From positions 310,001 through 374,000 of the forward strand of contig NZ_JACYFG010000007.1 in the NCBI RefSeq assembly GCF_014803405.1: 64,000 bases of DNA. Reading direction: 5' to 3'. The notes beneath the pieces were generated by a model. That model worked only from the letters and a program-made list of their open reading frames with translations. It had not been told where the DNA came from and ran no database searches. A program made the position numbers and the translations under genes. This DNA comes from Pelagicoccus enzymogenes (GTDB lineage Bacteria > Verrucomicrobiota > Verrucomicrobiia > Opitutales > Opitutaceae). The first letter of the stretch is position 1, and each line of letters begins with the position of its first letter. This document shows positions 43,147 to 53,309 of the stretch, in pieces.

Positions 43147-44583
43147 TTGGATTGGGAAGAGGCAGCTTGTCGGCTCGAGTCGAGACTCGACCTCTCCCGT
43201 ATTCCGAGAAACGTAATCGAGAGGCTGGATAGGCTGGAGTCCGTCTATCTCGCCTGTTCGGGTGGGGCAGATTCGGTGTTCGCCTTGCTTTTGTTGCGCT
43301 CGTACTTGGTCCGGCAAAAGAGGGCGGGGAGTCTTTGCGTTCTGCACTTTGACCATGCCTTGCGGGGGCAAGCCTCGGTCGGGGACGCTGCGTATGTGCG
43401 CCAAATGGCGGACGCTCTTGGTATTCAGTTTATGGATGCTCGGGCAGAGTGGACAGGCGGTTTGGACCAAGTCAGCGAAGCTACGGCGCGCGAGGCGCGG
43501 CTCGCTTTTTTTCGCCAAGCGAGCGGGGCTTGCGAGGCGCGACCTGCTTGGATCTGCACGGGGCATCATGCCGACGACGTGGTGGAAACGATGTTGATGC
43601 GCCTTTCGCGAGGAGCGGGCCTGCAAGGGCTTTGCGCTCCGCGAGACGTTTCCAGCGCGGGGAGCGGCTTGCATTTCCTGCGTCCGATATTGGATTGGGG
43701 GCGTGACGAGCTTCGCAAGGAGCTTCAGCTTGCTGAGGTGCCTTGGCGGGAGGACGAAAGCAATCGATCGGACAAGAACTATCGAGCTCGCTTGCGAAAG
43801 GAGGCGGTGCCTGCTTGGGAGCGAGCGGCGGATAGGCCCCTTCGCAAGGGGGTGGGAAGAAGTCGGTGCTTGTTGGCTGAGGACGCGGAGGCCCTGGACG
43901 CGGCGGCGGCTTACTTTTGGCGTCAGTGTTGGGATAAGAGCGAAACGGCTCTCGATCGGCGTGAGGTCGCCTCGTTGCCGCGCGGCTTGCAGCGGCGCCT
44001 GTTGCTGTTGATGCCGGGAGGGGCTGGAGTTGCGGCGGAGGCGTTGGAGTTGGCCTTGGCGGCTGTTCAAGCGGGCGATCCGCTGAAGCTGGACGTGGGG
44101 CAGGGCTCGAGTTACCAGTTCTCTGCCGATTGGCTGCGTATTTCGAAAACGGAAGAGGGAAGCGGCTTCGCTGATTGGGAAGCGTTTACCCTGCCAATAG
44201 GGACGATTGCTTACTTGCCTGACGGAGCACGGGTTTCGGCTGAACGGCTGCGTTTGGACGGAGCGCTTCGCGAAAAGATCGTTTCCGGCAGTAACGACGA
44301 CGCTTGGAACGTGTACTTGGACGACAGAGGGAACCAGAGCGACCGGCTCTGGGTCCGTAAGAGAGCTCCGGGCGACGCATTCAAGCCCTTCGGTAAATCG
44401 TCGCCAAAGAAACTTAAGAAATTGTTCATTGATCGTAAGATAGACCGAATGGATAGGGACCGCTTGCCGGTGTTTGTCAGCGAGGAGTCCGGAATCCTTT
44501 GGGTGCCAGGAATCCCGCCCTATGCGGACGGTAAGCTGGGTTTTGGCAGTGATGCCGCCTTGCGATTGACTTACGTTAGATGA
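43147..44583 (+). CDS. tilS: tRNA(Ile)-lysidine synthase
   Basis: A 478-residue PP-loop ATPase with YLACSGGADSVFALLLL, TGHHADDVVETMLMRLSRG and a C-terminal domain with KPFGKSSPKKLKKLFIDRK. It makes lysidine at the wobble C of tRNA(Ile)2 so that it reads AUA. The start is the TTG at 43147, with GGGAAGGCGAAG before it; no ATG is available near. It lies between serS and ftsH, and tilS-ftsH is a common pairing in bacteria. Confidence 0.92.
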   Translation: MDWEEAACRLESRLDLSRIPRNVIERLDRLESVYLACSGGADSVFALLLLRSYLVRQKRAGSLCVLHFDHALRGQASVGDAAYVRQMADALGIQFMDARAEWTGGLDQVSEATAREARLAFFRQASGACEARPAWICTGHHADDVVETMLMRLSRGAGLQGLCAPRDVSSAGSGLHFLRPILDWGRDELRKELQLAEVPWREDESNRSDKNYRARLRKEAVPAWERAADRPLRKGVGRSRCLLAEDAEALDAAAAYFWRQCWDKSETALDRREVASLPRGLQRRLLLLMPGGAGVAAEALELALAAVQAGDPLKLDVGQGSSYQFSADWLRISKTEEGSGFADWEAFTLPIGTIAYLPDGARVSAERLRLDGALREKIVSGSNDDAWNVYLDDRGNQSDRLWVRKRAPGDAFKPFGKSSPKKLKKLFIDRKIDRMDRDRLPVFVSEESGILWVPGIPPYADGKLGFGSDAALRLTYVR

Positions 44584-44614
44584 GACTCAACCTACAGGTC
44601 TCCATTAGAATTTA

Positions 44615-46645
44615 ATGCCCGATAAAAATAGTTCCAACCGACGCGGCCCCATGAAAGGCGGGCCCGAGCGTTTCCAACCTAAGGTAATCATATTCTGGGT
44701 GGTCCTCATCGCACTGATGCTGATCATCTGGCAGAACTCCACCGACACCGGCGAAGTCGAAACCCTGCCGGTCACCAAAGTGATCGAAATGACCGAGCAA
44801 GGACGCGTCCTTGCCGGCAAGATCGCCCCCATGCCCAATGGCGGCATGGATTGGTATGAGATCAGGGGCACGGTTGCATCCCCTACGACCAACGAGTTGG
44901 GGGACGAGGTGATCGCCAACAAGGGATTCGTGGCCAACGGGCGTCTCTCGGAGGCAAATTACGAGATCTTGCAGTCGAGCGGCGTTTTTAAGGAAACCAG
45001 CCCCAACACCTTCCTTCCGCAGCTGTTGGCCGGCATCATTCCCTTCCTGCTAGTGATCGGTTTGCTTTACTTCCTCTTCGTTCGCCAGCTCCGTATGGCG
45101 GGCAAGGGAGCTCTAAGCTTCGGCAAGAGCAAGGCCAAGTTGCTCACTCGCGACAAAGACAAGATCACATTCGCCAACGTAGCGGGCTGTGACGAGGCGA
45201 AGGAAGAGGTGAGCGAGGTCATAGATTTCCTCAAGGATCCCAAGCGCTTCCAACGCATGGGCGGCAAGATTCCCAAGGGCATCTTGATGGTGGGTCCTCC
45301 AGGTACGGGCAAAACCTTGTTAGCGAAGGCAGTTGCGGGCGAAGCGGACGTTCCGTTTTTCTCCATCAGCGGCTCCGATTTCGTGGAGATGTTCGTCGGC
45401 GTAGGTGCCAGCCGCGTGCGCGATATGTTCGAGCAAGGTCGCAAGAGCGCCCCTTGTTTGATCTTCGTGGACGAAATCGACGCGGTCGGTCGCCAGCGTG
45501 GCGCGGGACTAGGTGGCGGCAATGACGAACGCGAGCAGACGCTGAACTCGCTGCTCGTGGAAATGGATGGCTTCGACACCACGGAGGGCGTGATCATCAT
45601 CGCTGCGACAAACCGTGCCGATGTGCTCGACCGAGCGTTGTTGCGTCCGGGACGCTTTGACCGTCAGGTGGAAGTGGGGCTGCCGGACCTGAAGGGACGC
45701 GAAGAGATTCTCAAGGTGCACGCCAAGAAGATTCGTCTCAGCGAAGAGGTCGATTTGTCTGCGATCGCTCGCGTTACTCCCGGCTTCGCGGGCGCTGACC
45801 TTGCCAACTTGCTCAACGAAGGCGCTTTGATGGCGGCTCGCAAGGGCAAGGATAAGGTCGAGAATATCGACATGGACGAGGCTCGCGACAAGATTTCCTT
45901 CGGCCGCGAACGGCGACGCGTGGTGGACGAGGATGACTTGCGCTCGACCGCTTATCATGAGGCCGGACACGCGATGGTTCGCGTCCTCTTGAAGGACAAG
46001 GACGTTCGCTTGCACAAGGTTACCATCCTCCCGCGCGGGGGCACGCTCGGTATGGCTATGATGGCTCCCACTAAGGATAGCCTGGGCATGTCCAAAAAGC
46101 AGCTGGAAGACTACATCGCGGTCTGCATGGCCGGCCGTCTTGCGGAAGAGATTATTACTGGCGATTACAGCACTGGAGCTGTAGCGGACATTTCTCAAGC
46201 GACCAAGTCCGCTCGCGACATGGTCTGCCGGTACGGCATGAGCAAGCTCGGCCCGATATCTTTTGGCGAAAACCAAGATCAGGTTTTCCTAGGTCGAGAC
46301 ATCAACCGCACTCAAGACCACAGCGAAAGCACAGCGAAGGCAATCGACGAAGCTGTCAGCGAAATTATCCACGAGCAATTCGAACGGGCTCGCGGGATGA
46401 TCGAAGAACGCAAGGATGCTTTGGTGACGATCGCGGAGGCCTTGCTCAAGTACGAGACGATCGATGGTAAACACGTGGAAGAGATCTTGGAGCATGGTGA
46501 CATCCGTTCCGAGGTGGTCTCTTCCAAGACGGAACTGGATGAGAAGCGGGAAGCTGAGAAAAAGGCCAACGAGCAAGCCGTTAAGAAAAAGGCTAAGGAG
46601 GACGTCACTCCGCCGGCCGTAGACGGCACACCATCGATCGCTTAG
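44615..46645 (+). CDS. ftsH: ATP-dependent zinc metalloprotease FtsH
   Basis: A 676-residue FtsH with two membrane helices (about 23-42 and 130-150) around a periplasmic loop that holds FtsH-ext-like strands. The AAA domain has Walker A GPPGTGKT, Walker [13 protein letters not shown] and [15 protein letters not shown]; the protease domain has HEAGH (about 449-453). It degrades misfolded membrane and selected cytoplasmic proteins. The C-terminal 40 residues are Lys/Glu-rich and look disordered. A terminator follows. Confidence 0.96.
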   Translation: MPDKNSSNRRGPMKGGPERFQPKVIIFWVVLIALMLIIWQNSTDTGEVETLPVTKVIEMTEQGRVLAGKIAPMPNGGMDWYEIRGTVASPTTNELGDEVIANKGFVANGRLSEANYEILQSSGVFKETSPNTFLPQLLAGIIPFLLVIGLLYFLFVRQLRMAGKGALSFGKSKAKLLTRDKDKITFANVAGCDEAKEEVSEVIDFLKDPKRFQRMGGKIPKGILMVGPPGTGKTLLAKAVAGEADVPFFSISGSDFVEMFVGVGASRVRDMFEQGRKSAPCLIFVDEIDAVGRQRGAGLGGGNDEREQTLNSLLVEMDGFDTTEGVIIIAATNRADVLDRALLRPGRFDRQVEVGLPDLKGREEILKVHAKKIRLSEEVDLSAIARVTPGFAGADLANLLNEGALMAARKGKDKVENIDMDEARDKISFGRERRRVVDEDDLRSTAYHEAGHAMVRVLLKDKDVRLHKVTILPRGGTLGMAMMAPTKDSLGMSKKQLEDYIAVCMAGRLAEEIITGDYSTGAVADISQATKSARDMVCRYGMSKLGPISFGENQDQVFLGRDINRTQDHSESTAKAIDEAVSEIIHEQFERARGMIEERKDALVTIAEALLKYETIDGKHVEEILEHGDIRSEVVSSKTELDEKREAEKKANEQAVKKKAKEDVTPPAVDGTPSIA

Positions 46646-46675
46646 ACGAATTAGCTGTATCAAAATTCTTAATCA

Positions 46676-46708
46676 GACAGTGGCGAAGGACTCGCCGCTG
46701 TCTTTTTG
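46676..46708 (+). terminator. Rho-independent terminator of ftsH
   Basis: GACAGTGGCGA (46676-46686) pairs with TCGCCGCTGTC (46692-46702) with one T-G pair and a 5-base loop, followed by five T. Confidence 0.85.
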
Positions 46709-46727
46709 GTTTTAAAGCCTCCTCCTC

Positions 46728-47990
46728 ATGTCACTGAATTTCTCCAAACTCGGCTTGCGTCAAAAAGAGTCGGATATTGCTCGCTTGATGACCGTTGCTT
46801 TGCAACGCCCCGACTTGCTCAGCCTCGCCGCAGGTTTCACGGACAACCAGACTTTGCCCCTGGCAGAACTCACTGCCATGGCGGTGGAGTTGGAGAAAGA
46901 AGGAGATCGCTCTGTCTTGCAGTATGGAGCGAACCAGGGAAATCCGAGGCTCCGTCAACTCATGTCCGAGAGGTTGCAGCGACAAGATTCTGCGATGGAA
47001 ACCTATACGGTCGATCGGTCGTTTGTGACCAACGGCTCACAGCAAGCTCTCTACCTTGCGGTGCAGAGTCTCTGCGACGCCGGTGACATCGTGCTTGTCG
47101 AGCAGCCTACTTATTTCGTTTTCCTCGAGATGCTGCGAGGCCTGGGCGTGGAAGCGATTTCGATGCCGACCACGAGTAGTGGAGAAATCGATACGGATGG
47201 GCTTGAAAGGCTCTTGGATGAGTTCTCGAGTTCTGGCGATATCGACCGCCTGAAAGCGGTTTACATGATCAGCTACTACGCGAATCCGAGTGGGCGGAGC
47301 GTTTCGAGAGCGAGCAAAAGTGCGGTATTGGGGCTTTTGCAGCGCTACGACGGGAGGATTGCGCTTCTTGAGGATGCCGCCTACCGGGAGCTTTACTACA
47401 GCGAGCCTCACGACTCTGAAAGCGCGATCGCTCTACTCGATGAATGCGGAGCGGTACCGGTTCTTTATTCGACTACCTTGACCAAGCCCTTCGCGACCGG
47501 ACTAAAGGTTGGCTTTGGCTACTGCACGCACGACGACTGGCTTGCTCGCATGATGGCGATCAAGGGGCAGCAGGACTTCGGGACGGCGAACTACAATCAA
47601 GCGTTGCTAGCCAAGTCGCTTGAGACGGGACTGTTTGATCGTCACTTGGCAGTTCTGAGGTCGTCTTACCAGGGAAAGATGCAGGCGTTGAGCTCTCGCT
47701 TGGAAACCTCGCTTGTGGATATGGGCTGGAGCTGGTCCCGACCTGATGGAGGGCTTTATCTTTGGCTTACGGCTCCGGAGGGAGTGCAGACCGGATTCGA
47801 CTCAGCTTTCCACGAGTCTGCGATAGAGGCGGGAGTCATGTACGTGCCCGGAGAGCTATGCCATGCGGAGGGGAAGCCGCGGAATCGCGTGAGGCTCAGT
47901 TTTGGGGTGCTTGGAACTTCGGAGCTTCGCGAGGCGGCCTGCCGCTTTTGCGCGGCAGCCCAACGCTTTACGCCTACGAGAATTTCCTGA
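46728..47990 (+). CDS. PLP-dependent aminotransferase (MocR/2-aminoadipate type)
   Basis: A 420-residue fold-type I aminotransferase of subgroup I, without a regulator HTH domain. Early LLSLAAGFTDNQTLP and YGANQGNPRLR, the GSQQALYLA segment, and the PLP Lys in STTLTKPFATGLKVGFGY are clear. Such enzymes act on 2-aminoadipate, kynurenine or aromatic and branched amino acids; which is not told. It stands alone between ftsH and cysD. Confidence 0.8.
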   Translation: MSLNFSKLGLRQKESDIARLMTVALQRPDLLSLAAGFTDNQTLPLAELTAMAVELEKEGDRSVLQYGANQGNPRLRQLMSERLQRQDSAMETYTVDRSFVTNGSQQALYLAVQSLCDAGDIVLVEQPTYFVFLEMLRGLGVEAISMPTTSSGEIDTDGLERLLDEFSSSGDIDRLKAVYMISYYANPSGRSVSRASKSAVLGLLQRYDGRIALLEDAAYRELYYSEPHDSESAIALLDECGAVPVLYSTTLTKPFATGLKVGFGYCTHDDWLARMMAIKGQQDFGTANYNQALLAKSLETGLFDRHLAVLRSSYQGKMQALSSRLETSLVDMGWSWSRPDGGLYLWLTAPEGVQTGFDSAFHESAIEAGVMYVPGELCHAEGKPRNRVRLSFGVLGTSELREAACRFCAAAQRFTPTRIS

Positions 47991-48045
47991 AAACACAGTT
48001 GACTGACAACCCGAATTCAGAAATCTCCTTTAACTTTACTAAGAT

Positions 48046-48951
48046 ATGCAAGATTACTCAGTAACGCATTTGAAGCAGCTCGAGAGCGAAGCGATCTACA
48101 TCCTCCGCGAAACGGCTGCCCAGTTCGAGCGTCCCGTGCTCATGTTCTCCGGCGGCAAGGACTCCATCGTGATGACGCATCTTGCGGCCAAGGCCTTCTG
48201 GCCCGCGAAGATCCCGTTTCCCCTGCTGCACGTGGATACCGGGCACAACTTCCCGGAGACCATCCAGTACCGCGACGATCTCGTGGAAGGGCTGGGAGCC
48301 AGTCTGGTGGTCGCTTCCGTGGAGAAGGCGATCGCGGAAGGGCGCGTCGTGGAGGAGAAGGGGCCCAACGCGTCCCGCAACATGCTGCAGATCCAGACCT
48401 TGCTCGACGCCCTCGAGGAGGGGCAGTACGACGCCGCCATGGGCGGCGCCCGCCGCGACGAGGAGAAGGCCCGCGCCAAGGAGCGCTTCTTCTCGCATCG
48501 CGACGAGTTCGGGCAGTGGGATCCCAAGAACCAGCGGCCCGAGCTGTGGAACCTTTTCAACGGCCGCATGGCCCACGGCGAGCACTTCCGCGTCTTCCCC
48601 CTCTCCAACTGGACGGAGATGGACGTCTGGCAGTACATGAAGGCCGAGAACATCGAGCTGCCGAGCCTCTACTACTCTCACGAGCGTGAGGTCGTGGTGC
48701 GCAACGGCACCATCCTGGCCGTGTCCGAGTTCGTCCAGCCGCGCGACGGCGAGACGGTGGAGAAGAAGCGGATTCGCTTCCGCACCATGGGGGATGCTAC
48801 CATCACCGGCGCGGTTGAATCCGACGCCGACACGATGGACAAGATCATCGAGGAAGTGGCCGCCGCCCGCCAGACCGAGCGCGGCAACCGCGCCGACGAC
48901 AAGCGAAGCGAAAGCGCCATGGAAGACCGCAAGAAGGCCGGCTACTTTTGA
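48046..48951 (+). CDS. cysD: Sulfate adenylyltransferase small subunit (CysD)
   Basis: A 301-residue CysD with the PP-loop FSGGKDSIVMTHLAAKAF, then LHVDTGHNFPETI, GARRDEEKARAKER and FPLSNWTEMDVWQYM. With CysN it makes adenylylsulfate from sulfate and ATP. Codons in cysD and cysN prefer C or G at the third base more than neighbouring genes; leucine, for example, is mostly CTC/CTG instead of TTG. That may reflect high expression or acquisition. Confidence 0.95.
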   Translation: MQDYSVTHLKQLESEAIYILRETAAQFERPVLMFSGGKDSIVMTHLAAKAFWPAKIPFPLLHVDTGHNFPETIQYRDDLVEGLGASLVVASVEKAIAEGRVVEEKGPNASRNMLQIQTLLDALEEGQYDAAMGGARRDEEKARAKERFFSHRDEFGQWDPKNQRPELWNLFNGRMAHGEHFRVFPLSNWTEMDVWQYMKAENIELPSLYYSHEREVVVRNGTILAVSEFVQPRDGETVEKKRIRFRTMGDATITGAVESDADTMDKIIEEVAAARQTERGNRADDKRSESAMEDRKKAGYF

Positions 48952-48997
48952 TCCGTCGCTGCCGTAACCAAAACATTAATACGAATTTCCCAACACT

Positions 48998-50284
48998 ATG
49001 AGCACAGAAAACAGCTCTTCGGAAAAAGGCTACCTCGACATGGACTTGCTCCGCTTCACGACCGCAGGTTCGGTCGACGACGGAAAGTCCACCTTGATCG
49101 GGCGCCTGATGTACGACTCCAAGGCGATCTTCGAGGACCAGCTCGAGTCGATCGAAAGAACCAGCAAGCAGCGCGGCGACGAGCACGTGAACCTCGCCTT
49201 GCTCACGGACGGGCTTCGCTCCGAGCGCGAGCAGGGGATTACGATCGACGTGGCCTACCGCTACTTCGCCACCCCGCGCCGCAAGTTCATCATCGCGGAC
49301 ACGCCGGGCCATATCCAGTACACCAGAAACATGGTGACCGGCGCTTCCACCGCGAACCTCGCCATCATCCTGGTCGACGCCCGCAAGGGGGTTATAGAGC
49401 AGACCTGCCGCCACAGCTTCATCGCCAACCTGCTGCGCATCCAGCACGTGGTGATCGCGGTCAACAAGATGGACCTGGTGGACTGGTCGGAGGATACCTT
49501 CAACAAGATCAAGGCCGACTTCCAGAAGTTCGCGTCTCGCCTGGACAACATCGTGGAGGTTTCCTTCATTCCCATCAGCGCCCTTAAGGGCGACAACGTG
49601 GTGGACAAGTCCCAGAACATGGACTGGTACAAGGGGCCGACGCTGCTCTACCATCTCGAGACGCTTTACGTCGGGCCGGACGCGAACCACGTCGACTCCC
49701 GCTTGCCGGTCCAGTGGGTGATTCGTCCGCACAGCGACGAGTTCCACGACTTCCGCGGCTACGCGGGCCGTGTCGCTGGCGGCGTTTTCAAGCCGGGCGA
49801 CAGCGTGGTAGTGTATCCTTCCGGCTTCGAGGCCAAGGTGAAGGCGCTGCATACCGCAGACGGAGAGCTGCCGGAAGCGTTTTCCCCGCTAAGCATCTCC
49901 ATGACGCTTGACCGCGAGATCGACATCAGCCGGGGCGACATGATCGCCAAGCCGAACAACCCGCCGACGGTCGGGCAGGACATCGACGCCATGATCTGCT
50001 GGTTCTCGGACAAGCCGCTCAACCCGCGCGGAAAGTTTATCATCCGCCACTGCGCCAAGGAAGCTAAGGCGCTCGTGCGCGAGGTGAAGTACAAGGTGGA
50101 CATCAACACCTTGCACAAGATCGAAGGCGACAACGAGTTCCAGCTCAACGACATCGGGCGCATCACGATCAGAACCGCCTCTCCGCTCTGCTACGACAGC
50201 TACAAGCGCAACCGCGTCACCGGTTCCTTCATCCTCGTCGACGCGTTCACCAACGAGACGGTCGCTGCGGGAATGATCCGCTAG
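48998..50284 (+). CDS. cysN: Sulfate adenylyltransferase large subunit, GTPase (CysN)
   Basis: A 428-residue CysN with the GTPase motifs GSVDDGKSTLIGRL, DTPGHIQY and NKMD, then EF-Tu-like beta-barrel domains. GTP hydrolysis drives APS formation by CysD. The length shows that no APS kinase (CysC) domain is fused; a separate cysC is found about 9 kb downstream at 59527. A terminator follows the stop. Confidence 0.95.
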   Translation: MSTENSSSEKGYLDMDLLRFTTAGSVDDGKSTLIGRLMYDSKAIFEDQLESIERTSKQRGDEHVNLALLTDGLRSEREQGITIDVAYRYFATPRRKFIIADTPGHIQYTRNMVTGASTANLAIILVDARKGVIEQTCRHSFIANLLRIQHVVIAVNKMDLVDWSEDTFNKIKADFQKFASRLDNIVEVSFIPISALKGDNVVDKSQNMDWYKGPTLLYHLETLYVGPDANHVDSRLPVQWVIRPHSDEFHDFRGYAGRVAGGVFKPGDSVVVYPSGFEAKVKALHTADGELPEAFSPLSISMTLDREIDISRGDMIAKPNNPPTVGQDIDAMICWFSDKPLNPRGKFIIRHCAKEAKALVREVKYKVDINTLHKIEGDNEFQLNDIGRITIRTASPLCYDSYKRNRVTGSFILVDAFTNETVAAGMIR

Positions 50285-50308
50285 CGAGGCGATTGCCTGT
50301 TTTTTTCG

Positions 50309-50350
50309 GACGCTGCCATCCTGCCAGTCGGGAAGCAGCGTCTTTTTTTT
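50309..50350 (+). terminator. Rho-independent terminator of cysDN
   Basis: GACGCTGC (50309-50316) pairs with GCAGCGTC (50335-50342) around an 18-base loop, followed by eight T. Confidence 0.8.
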
Positions 50351-50425
50351 GTCAGGAGCTCCCTTAGAGTGTATCCTTGTTTACAAAGTCTTTACAGGTA
50401 GGTCTTTAAAATTAGTGTAAACACT

Positions 50426-50770
50426 ATGCAAAAGGCTGATGAACAACCCATGTCGATCGATGAAATCGCAGCGAGACTCAAGTGCTCGAGAGGCTGGGTT
50501 CAGCTTTCCATCGACGCCGGCTGTCCAGTCGATGCGGACCGTCGCGTCAGCATTCGCGATTTCATGCTTTTTCAGCTGACGAATATCCAAAAGATTCGTT
50601 CGCTGGCAGGTTTGCCGGAAATCGAAACGCTGGGTACCGCGAAGGACTTGCGGCCTAACGTGAAGGCGATCCTGACGACTCAACTTGAATGGCTGCAGAT
50701 TCGATCGACGCGTAGCGCTGTGAAGACGGCGGCCAAGCTTGTTTGCGATCGGATCAACGCGGTAGGTTGA
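50426..50770 (+). CDS. Small HTH (excisionase-like) DNA-binding protein
   Basis: A 114-residue protein whose N-terminal 45 residues (MSIDEIAARLKCSRGWVQLSI, then DADRRVSIRDFMLF) look like a MerR/excisionase-type winged helix. The C-terminal half is helical and could dimerise. I do not recognise a family with a known role. Just before the ATG, GTTTACA (50379-50385) and TGTAAAC (50416-50422) are perfect inverted repeats about 37 bases apart, possibly its own operator. Confidence 0.6.
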   Translation: MQKADEQPMSIDEIAARLKCSRGWVQLSIDAGCPVDADRRVSIRDFMLFQLTNIQKIRSLAGLPEIETLGTAKDLRPNVKAILTTQLEWLQIRSTRSAVKTAAKLVCDRINAVG

Positions 50771-51047
50771 GGTCCTTGGCGCGTCCCTCGGCAATAATGT
50801 AGGCCCGCCCTCGTCTGGGAGGGAGAGTCTTTGTACTAATTATTGGATACGCGGGTCGTGGGCTCTGGTCGATGTCCGGGGCTATTGATCCTTGGCGCAT
50901 CCATGCGCTCCAGTGAATCGGCACGGCTCGGGACGCAAGTCTTCGGAAATTCACAAAGCGTTCTGGGTTTTGTGGTTGTGAAGTTTGCGATCCTGAATAG
51001 GGTATTCAGTGGAACTAGTTGATTCCTAATACGCTTAGAGATATATC
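50771..51047. other. Intergenic region upstream of glgC
   Basis: 277 bases without a gene. GTAGGCCCGCCCTCGTCTGGGAGGG near 50801 is an imperfect palindrome with the GTAGG start seen in the REP-like repeats. Nearer glgC the sequence becomes AT-rich; I see TAATAC and ATATATC elements but no clear promoter. Confidence 0.4.
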
Positions 51048-52328
51048 ATGCAAAAGAAAGCAATCGCCGTCATTATGGGAGGGGGCCGTGGATCGCGACT
51101 CTATCCACTCACAAAAGAGCGCTGCAAGCCCGCGGTGCCGCTCGCTGGTAAGTACCGCTTGGTCGATATCCCCATCAGCAACTGCCTCAATTCCGGGATA
51201 AACAACATCTACCTGCTGACGCAGTTCAATACGGCATCGCTTCACCGCCACATCCAGGAGACCTATCGTTTCGATCCATTTGGAGGCGGTACCGTTGATA
51301 TCCTCTCGGCTGAGCAGACGGAGAAAGGGGACAACTGGTATCAAGGAACAGCGGATGCGGTTCGCCAAAACATCCATCATTTCACGAACAGCGAATACGA
51401 TTACGTGGTCATTCTTTCGGGAGACCAGCTTTACCGGATGGACTACGACAAGATCATCGCAGAGCACATCAAGAACGATGCGGAAGTGACTGTGGCTGCC
51501 ATCCCGTTTCCGGCCCAGAGCTGCACCGGTTTGGGGCTGATGCGAGTGTCGGAGTCGCTGGAGATTACTGAGTTCGTGGAAAAGCCGACTGACCCGAAGG
51601 TGATCGATGGCTTGAAGATTCCGGAAAACATCGCGGGAACGCTCAAGACGAGCAATCCTAAGGAGTGTTGTTTGGCCTCCATGGGCATCTACGTTTTCAA
51701 TCGGAAAACGATGATCGATGCCTTGGACAATTCGATGACCGACTTCGGCAAGGAAGTCATACCTTCCCTGCTTGGCTCGTCCAAGCTCAGGGCCACGATT
51801 TTCGAGGGCTACTGGGAAGATATCGGAACCGTGAAAGCATTTTTCGATGCGAATCTGCAGCTGGCGGATCCGATGCCGAAGTTCAACTTCTTCTCTCGCG
51901 GACGTCCCATTTTCACCCGCGCTCGCTACCTGCCTGCCAGCAAGATCAATCGTTGCTCGATCAATCACGTGATCATCGGCGACGGTTGCATCATCACGGA
52001 CTCTTACCTCAAGCGCTGCGTGATTGGCATCCGTTCCGTGCTGCGTGAAGGAACGCGCTTGGAAAACGTGATAATGATGGGAGCCGACGACTTCGAGAGC
52101 GCCGAGGATCGCCGCCTCAATCGCGAGTTGGGCCGCCCGGACGTGGGGGTCGGCTTGAACTGCGAGATCAAGAACGCCATTATCGACAAGGGCGCTCGAA
52201 TCGGAGACAACGTGAAGTTGAATCCCGAGGGCAAGCCGGACATGTATGAAAAGAACGGTGTTTTTGTGAGGGACGGCGTGGTGATTGTTACGAAGAACAC
52301 CTGCGTCCCCGCGAACACTGTATTGTAA
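51048..52328 (+). CDS. glgC: Glucose-1-phosphate adenylyltransferase
   Basis: A 426-residue ADP-glucose pyrophosphorylase with VIMGGGRGSRLYPLTKERCK, PAVPLAGKYRLVDIPISNCL, the sugar-nucleotide segment FGGGTVDILSAEQ and FVEKPTDP. The C-terminal left-handed beta-helix is complete. It makes ADP-glucose for glycogen and is usually the regulated step; the plant/cyanobacterial-like form is typically controlled by 3-phosphoglycerate and phosphate, here only inferred. A universal stress protein gene follows 12 bases on. Confidence 0.94.
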   Translation: MQKKAIAVIMGGGRGSRLYPLTKERCKPAVPLAGKYRLVDIPISNCLNSGINNIYLLTQFNTASLHRHIQETYRFDPFGGGTVDILSAEQTEKGDNWYQGTADAVRQNIHHFTNSEYDYVVILSGDQLYRMDYDKIIAEHIKNDAEVTVAAIPFPAQSCTGLGLMRVSESLEITEFVEKPTDPKVIDGLKIPENIAGTLKTSNPKECCLASMGIYVFNRKTMIDALDNSMTDFGKEVIPSLLGSSKLRATIFEGYWEDIGTVKAFFDANLQLADPMPKFNFFSRGRPIFTRARYLPASKINRCSINHVIIGDGCIITDSYLKRCVIGIRSVLREGTRLENVIMMGADDFESAEDRRLNRELGRPDVGVGLNCEIKNAIIDKGARIGDNVKLNPEGKPDMYEKNGVFVRDGVVIVTKNTCVPANTVL

Positions 52329-52340
52329 ACTCCATTACAC

Positions 52341-53189
52341 ATGTCGATGAAGGTCCTCGCTTGCATAGACGGCTCCCAGTATTCTCAAAGCTGCTGCGAA
52401 TACGCAGCGTGGGTGGCGCAGCGAATGAAGGCTCAGATCGACGTCGTTTACGTCACGGATCTGCGGCAGTTCGAAATTCCGTTTGTCGCGGATCTCAGTG
52501 GCAGCCTTGGCTTGCAGCCTTATCAGTCCATAATGGGAGAGCTGCAGCAGCTCGAAGAGCAGAAGGCGTCTCTCGTTCTCGAACGTGCGGAGGACCTGGT
52601 CAGGAAGGCAGGTTTCGAAGGGGAGGTCTCGCGAATCCATAAGACGGGCTTTCTCGTCGACTCGTTGAGCGAGTTGGAGGAGACCGCGGAACTCATCGTT
52701 ATCGGCAAACGGGGCGAAAACGCGAATTTTGCGGCCGAGCATTTGGGTTCGACCATGGAGCGGGTCGTGCGCGCTTCGAGCAAGCCTTGTCTTGTCGCTT
52801 CCAGAGCCTTCCAGCCAGTGGACAAGGTTATGTTGGCCTACGAAAACGTGCCTAGTTGCAACGCAGCCATCGACTATTTTTGCAATTCGATCTTCTTCTC
52901 AGATATCGAGCTTCATCTGGTGAGCGTTTCGAAGAAAGACGACGAGGCGGGAGTGCTTAGCGAGCTCAAGGCAGCTGAGGATCGTCTCGGATCGGCAGGC
53001 CTCAAGGTAAACTGCCAGATGTTGCATGGGGCCGTGGCTCCGGAGTTGTCGGAGTATGCCAAGGAAACGGGTATCGGCTTGCTGGCTATGGGAGCCTATG
53101 GGCATTCCAAGATCAGGCATCTCATTATTGGGAGCACAACCACGGAAATTCTGCGGGATTGCCGCTTGCCGACGCTATTGTTCCGTTGA
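52341..53189 (+). CDS. Tandem universal stress protein (UspA x2)
   Basis: A 282-residue protein of two Usp domains. The first (about 3-150) starts VLACIDGSQYSQSCCEYA and has the nucleotide motif LIVIGKRGEN; the second (about 155-280) ends GLLAMGAYGHSKIRHLIIGSTT, the G-2X-G-9X-G(S/T) ATP motif. Function in stress is known from the family only. It is 12 bases behind glgC, so it is co-transcribed and perhaps linked to carbon storage. Confidence 0.88.
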   Translation: MSMKVLACIDGSQYSQSCCEYAAWVAQRMKAQIDVVYVTDLRQFEIPFVADLSGSLGLQPYQSIMGELQQLEEQKASLVLERAEDLVRKAGFEGEVSRIHKTGFLVDSLSELEETAELIVIGKRGENANFAAEHLGSTMERVVRASSKPCLVASRAFQPVDKVMLAYENVPSCNAAIDYFCNSIFFSDIELHLVSVSKKDDEAGVLSELKAAEDRLGSAGLKVNCQMLHGAVAPELSEYAKETGIGLLAMGAYGHSKIRHLIIGSTTTEILRDCRLPTLLFR

Positions 53190-53309
53190 ATTGCGTAGTG
53201 AACTTACGCTAGTATTTGCATTTGCGCGGCATATACCGTTCTTTTGCCGCTGCTAACTGGGAATTTGAGCCAAGCCCTTCTGGATCGATTGCCTAGCGGC
53301 ATTGAATCG

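Noticed and set aside
42787-44070. 427-codon minus-strand frame over serS and tilS
   Set aside because: Antisense to two genes with complete motifs; basic, repeat-poor product typical of shadow frames.
48845-49852. 335-codon minus-strand frame over cysD and cysN
   Set aside because: Shadow caused by the C/G-ending codons of cysDN; the product has no family features.
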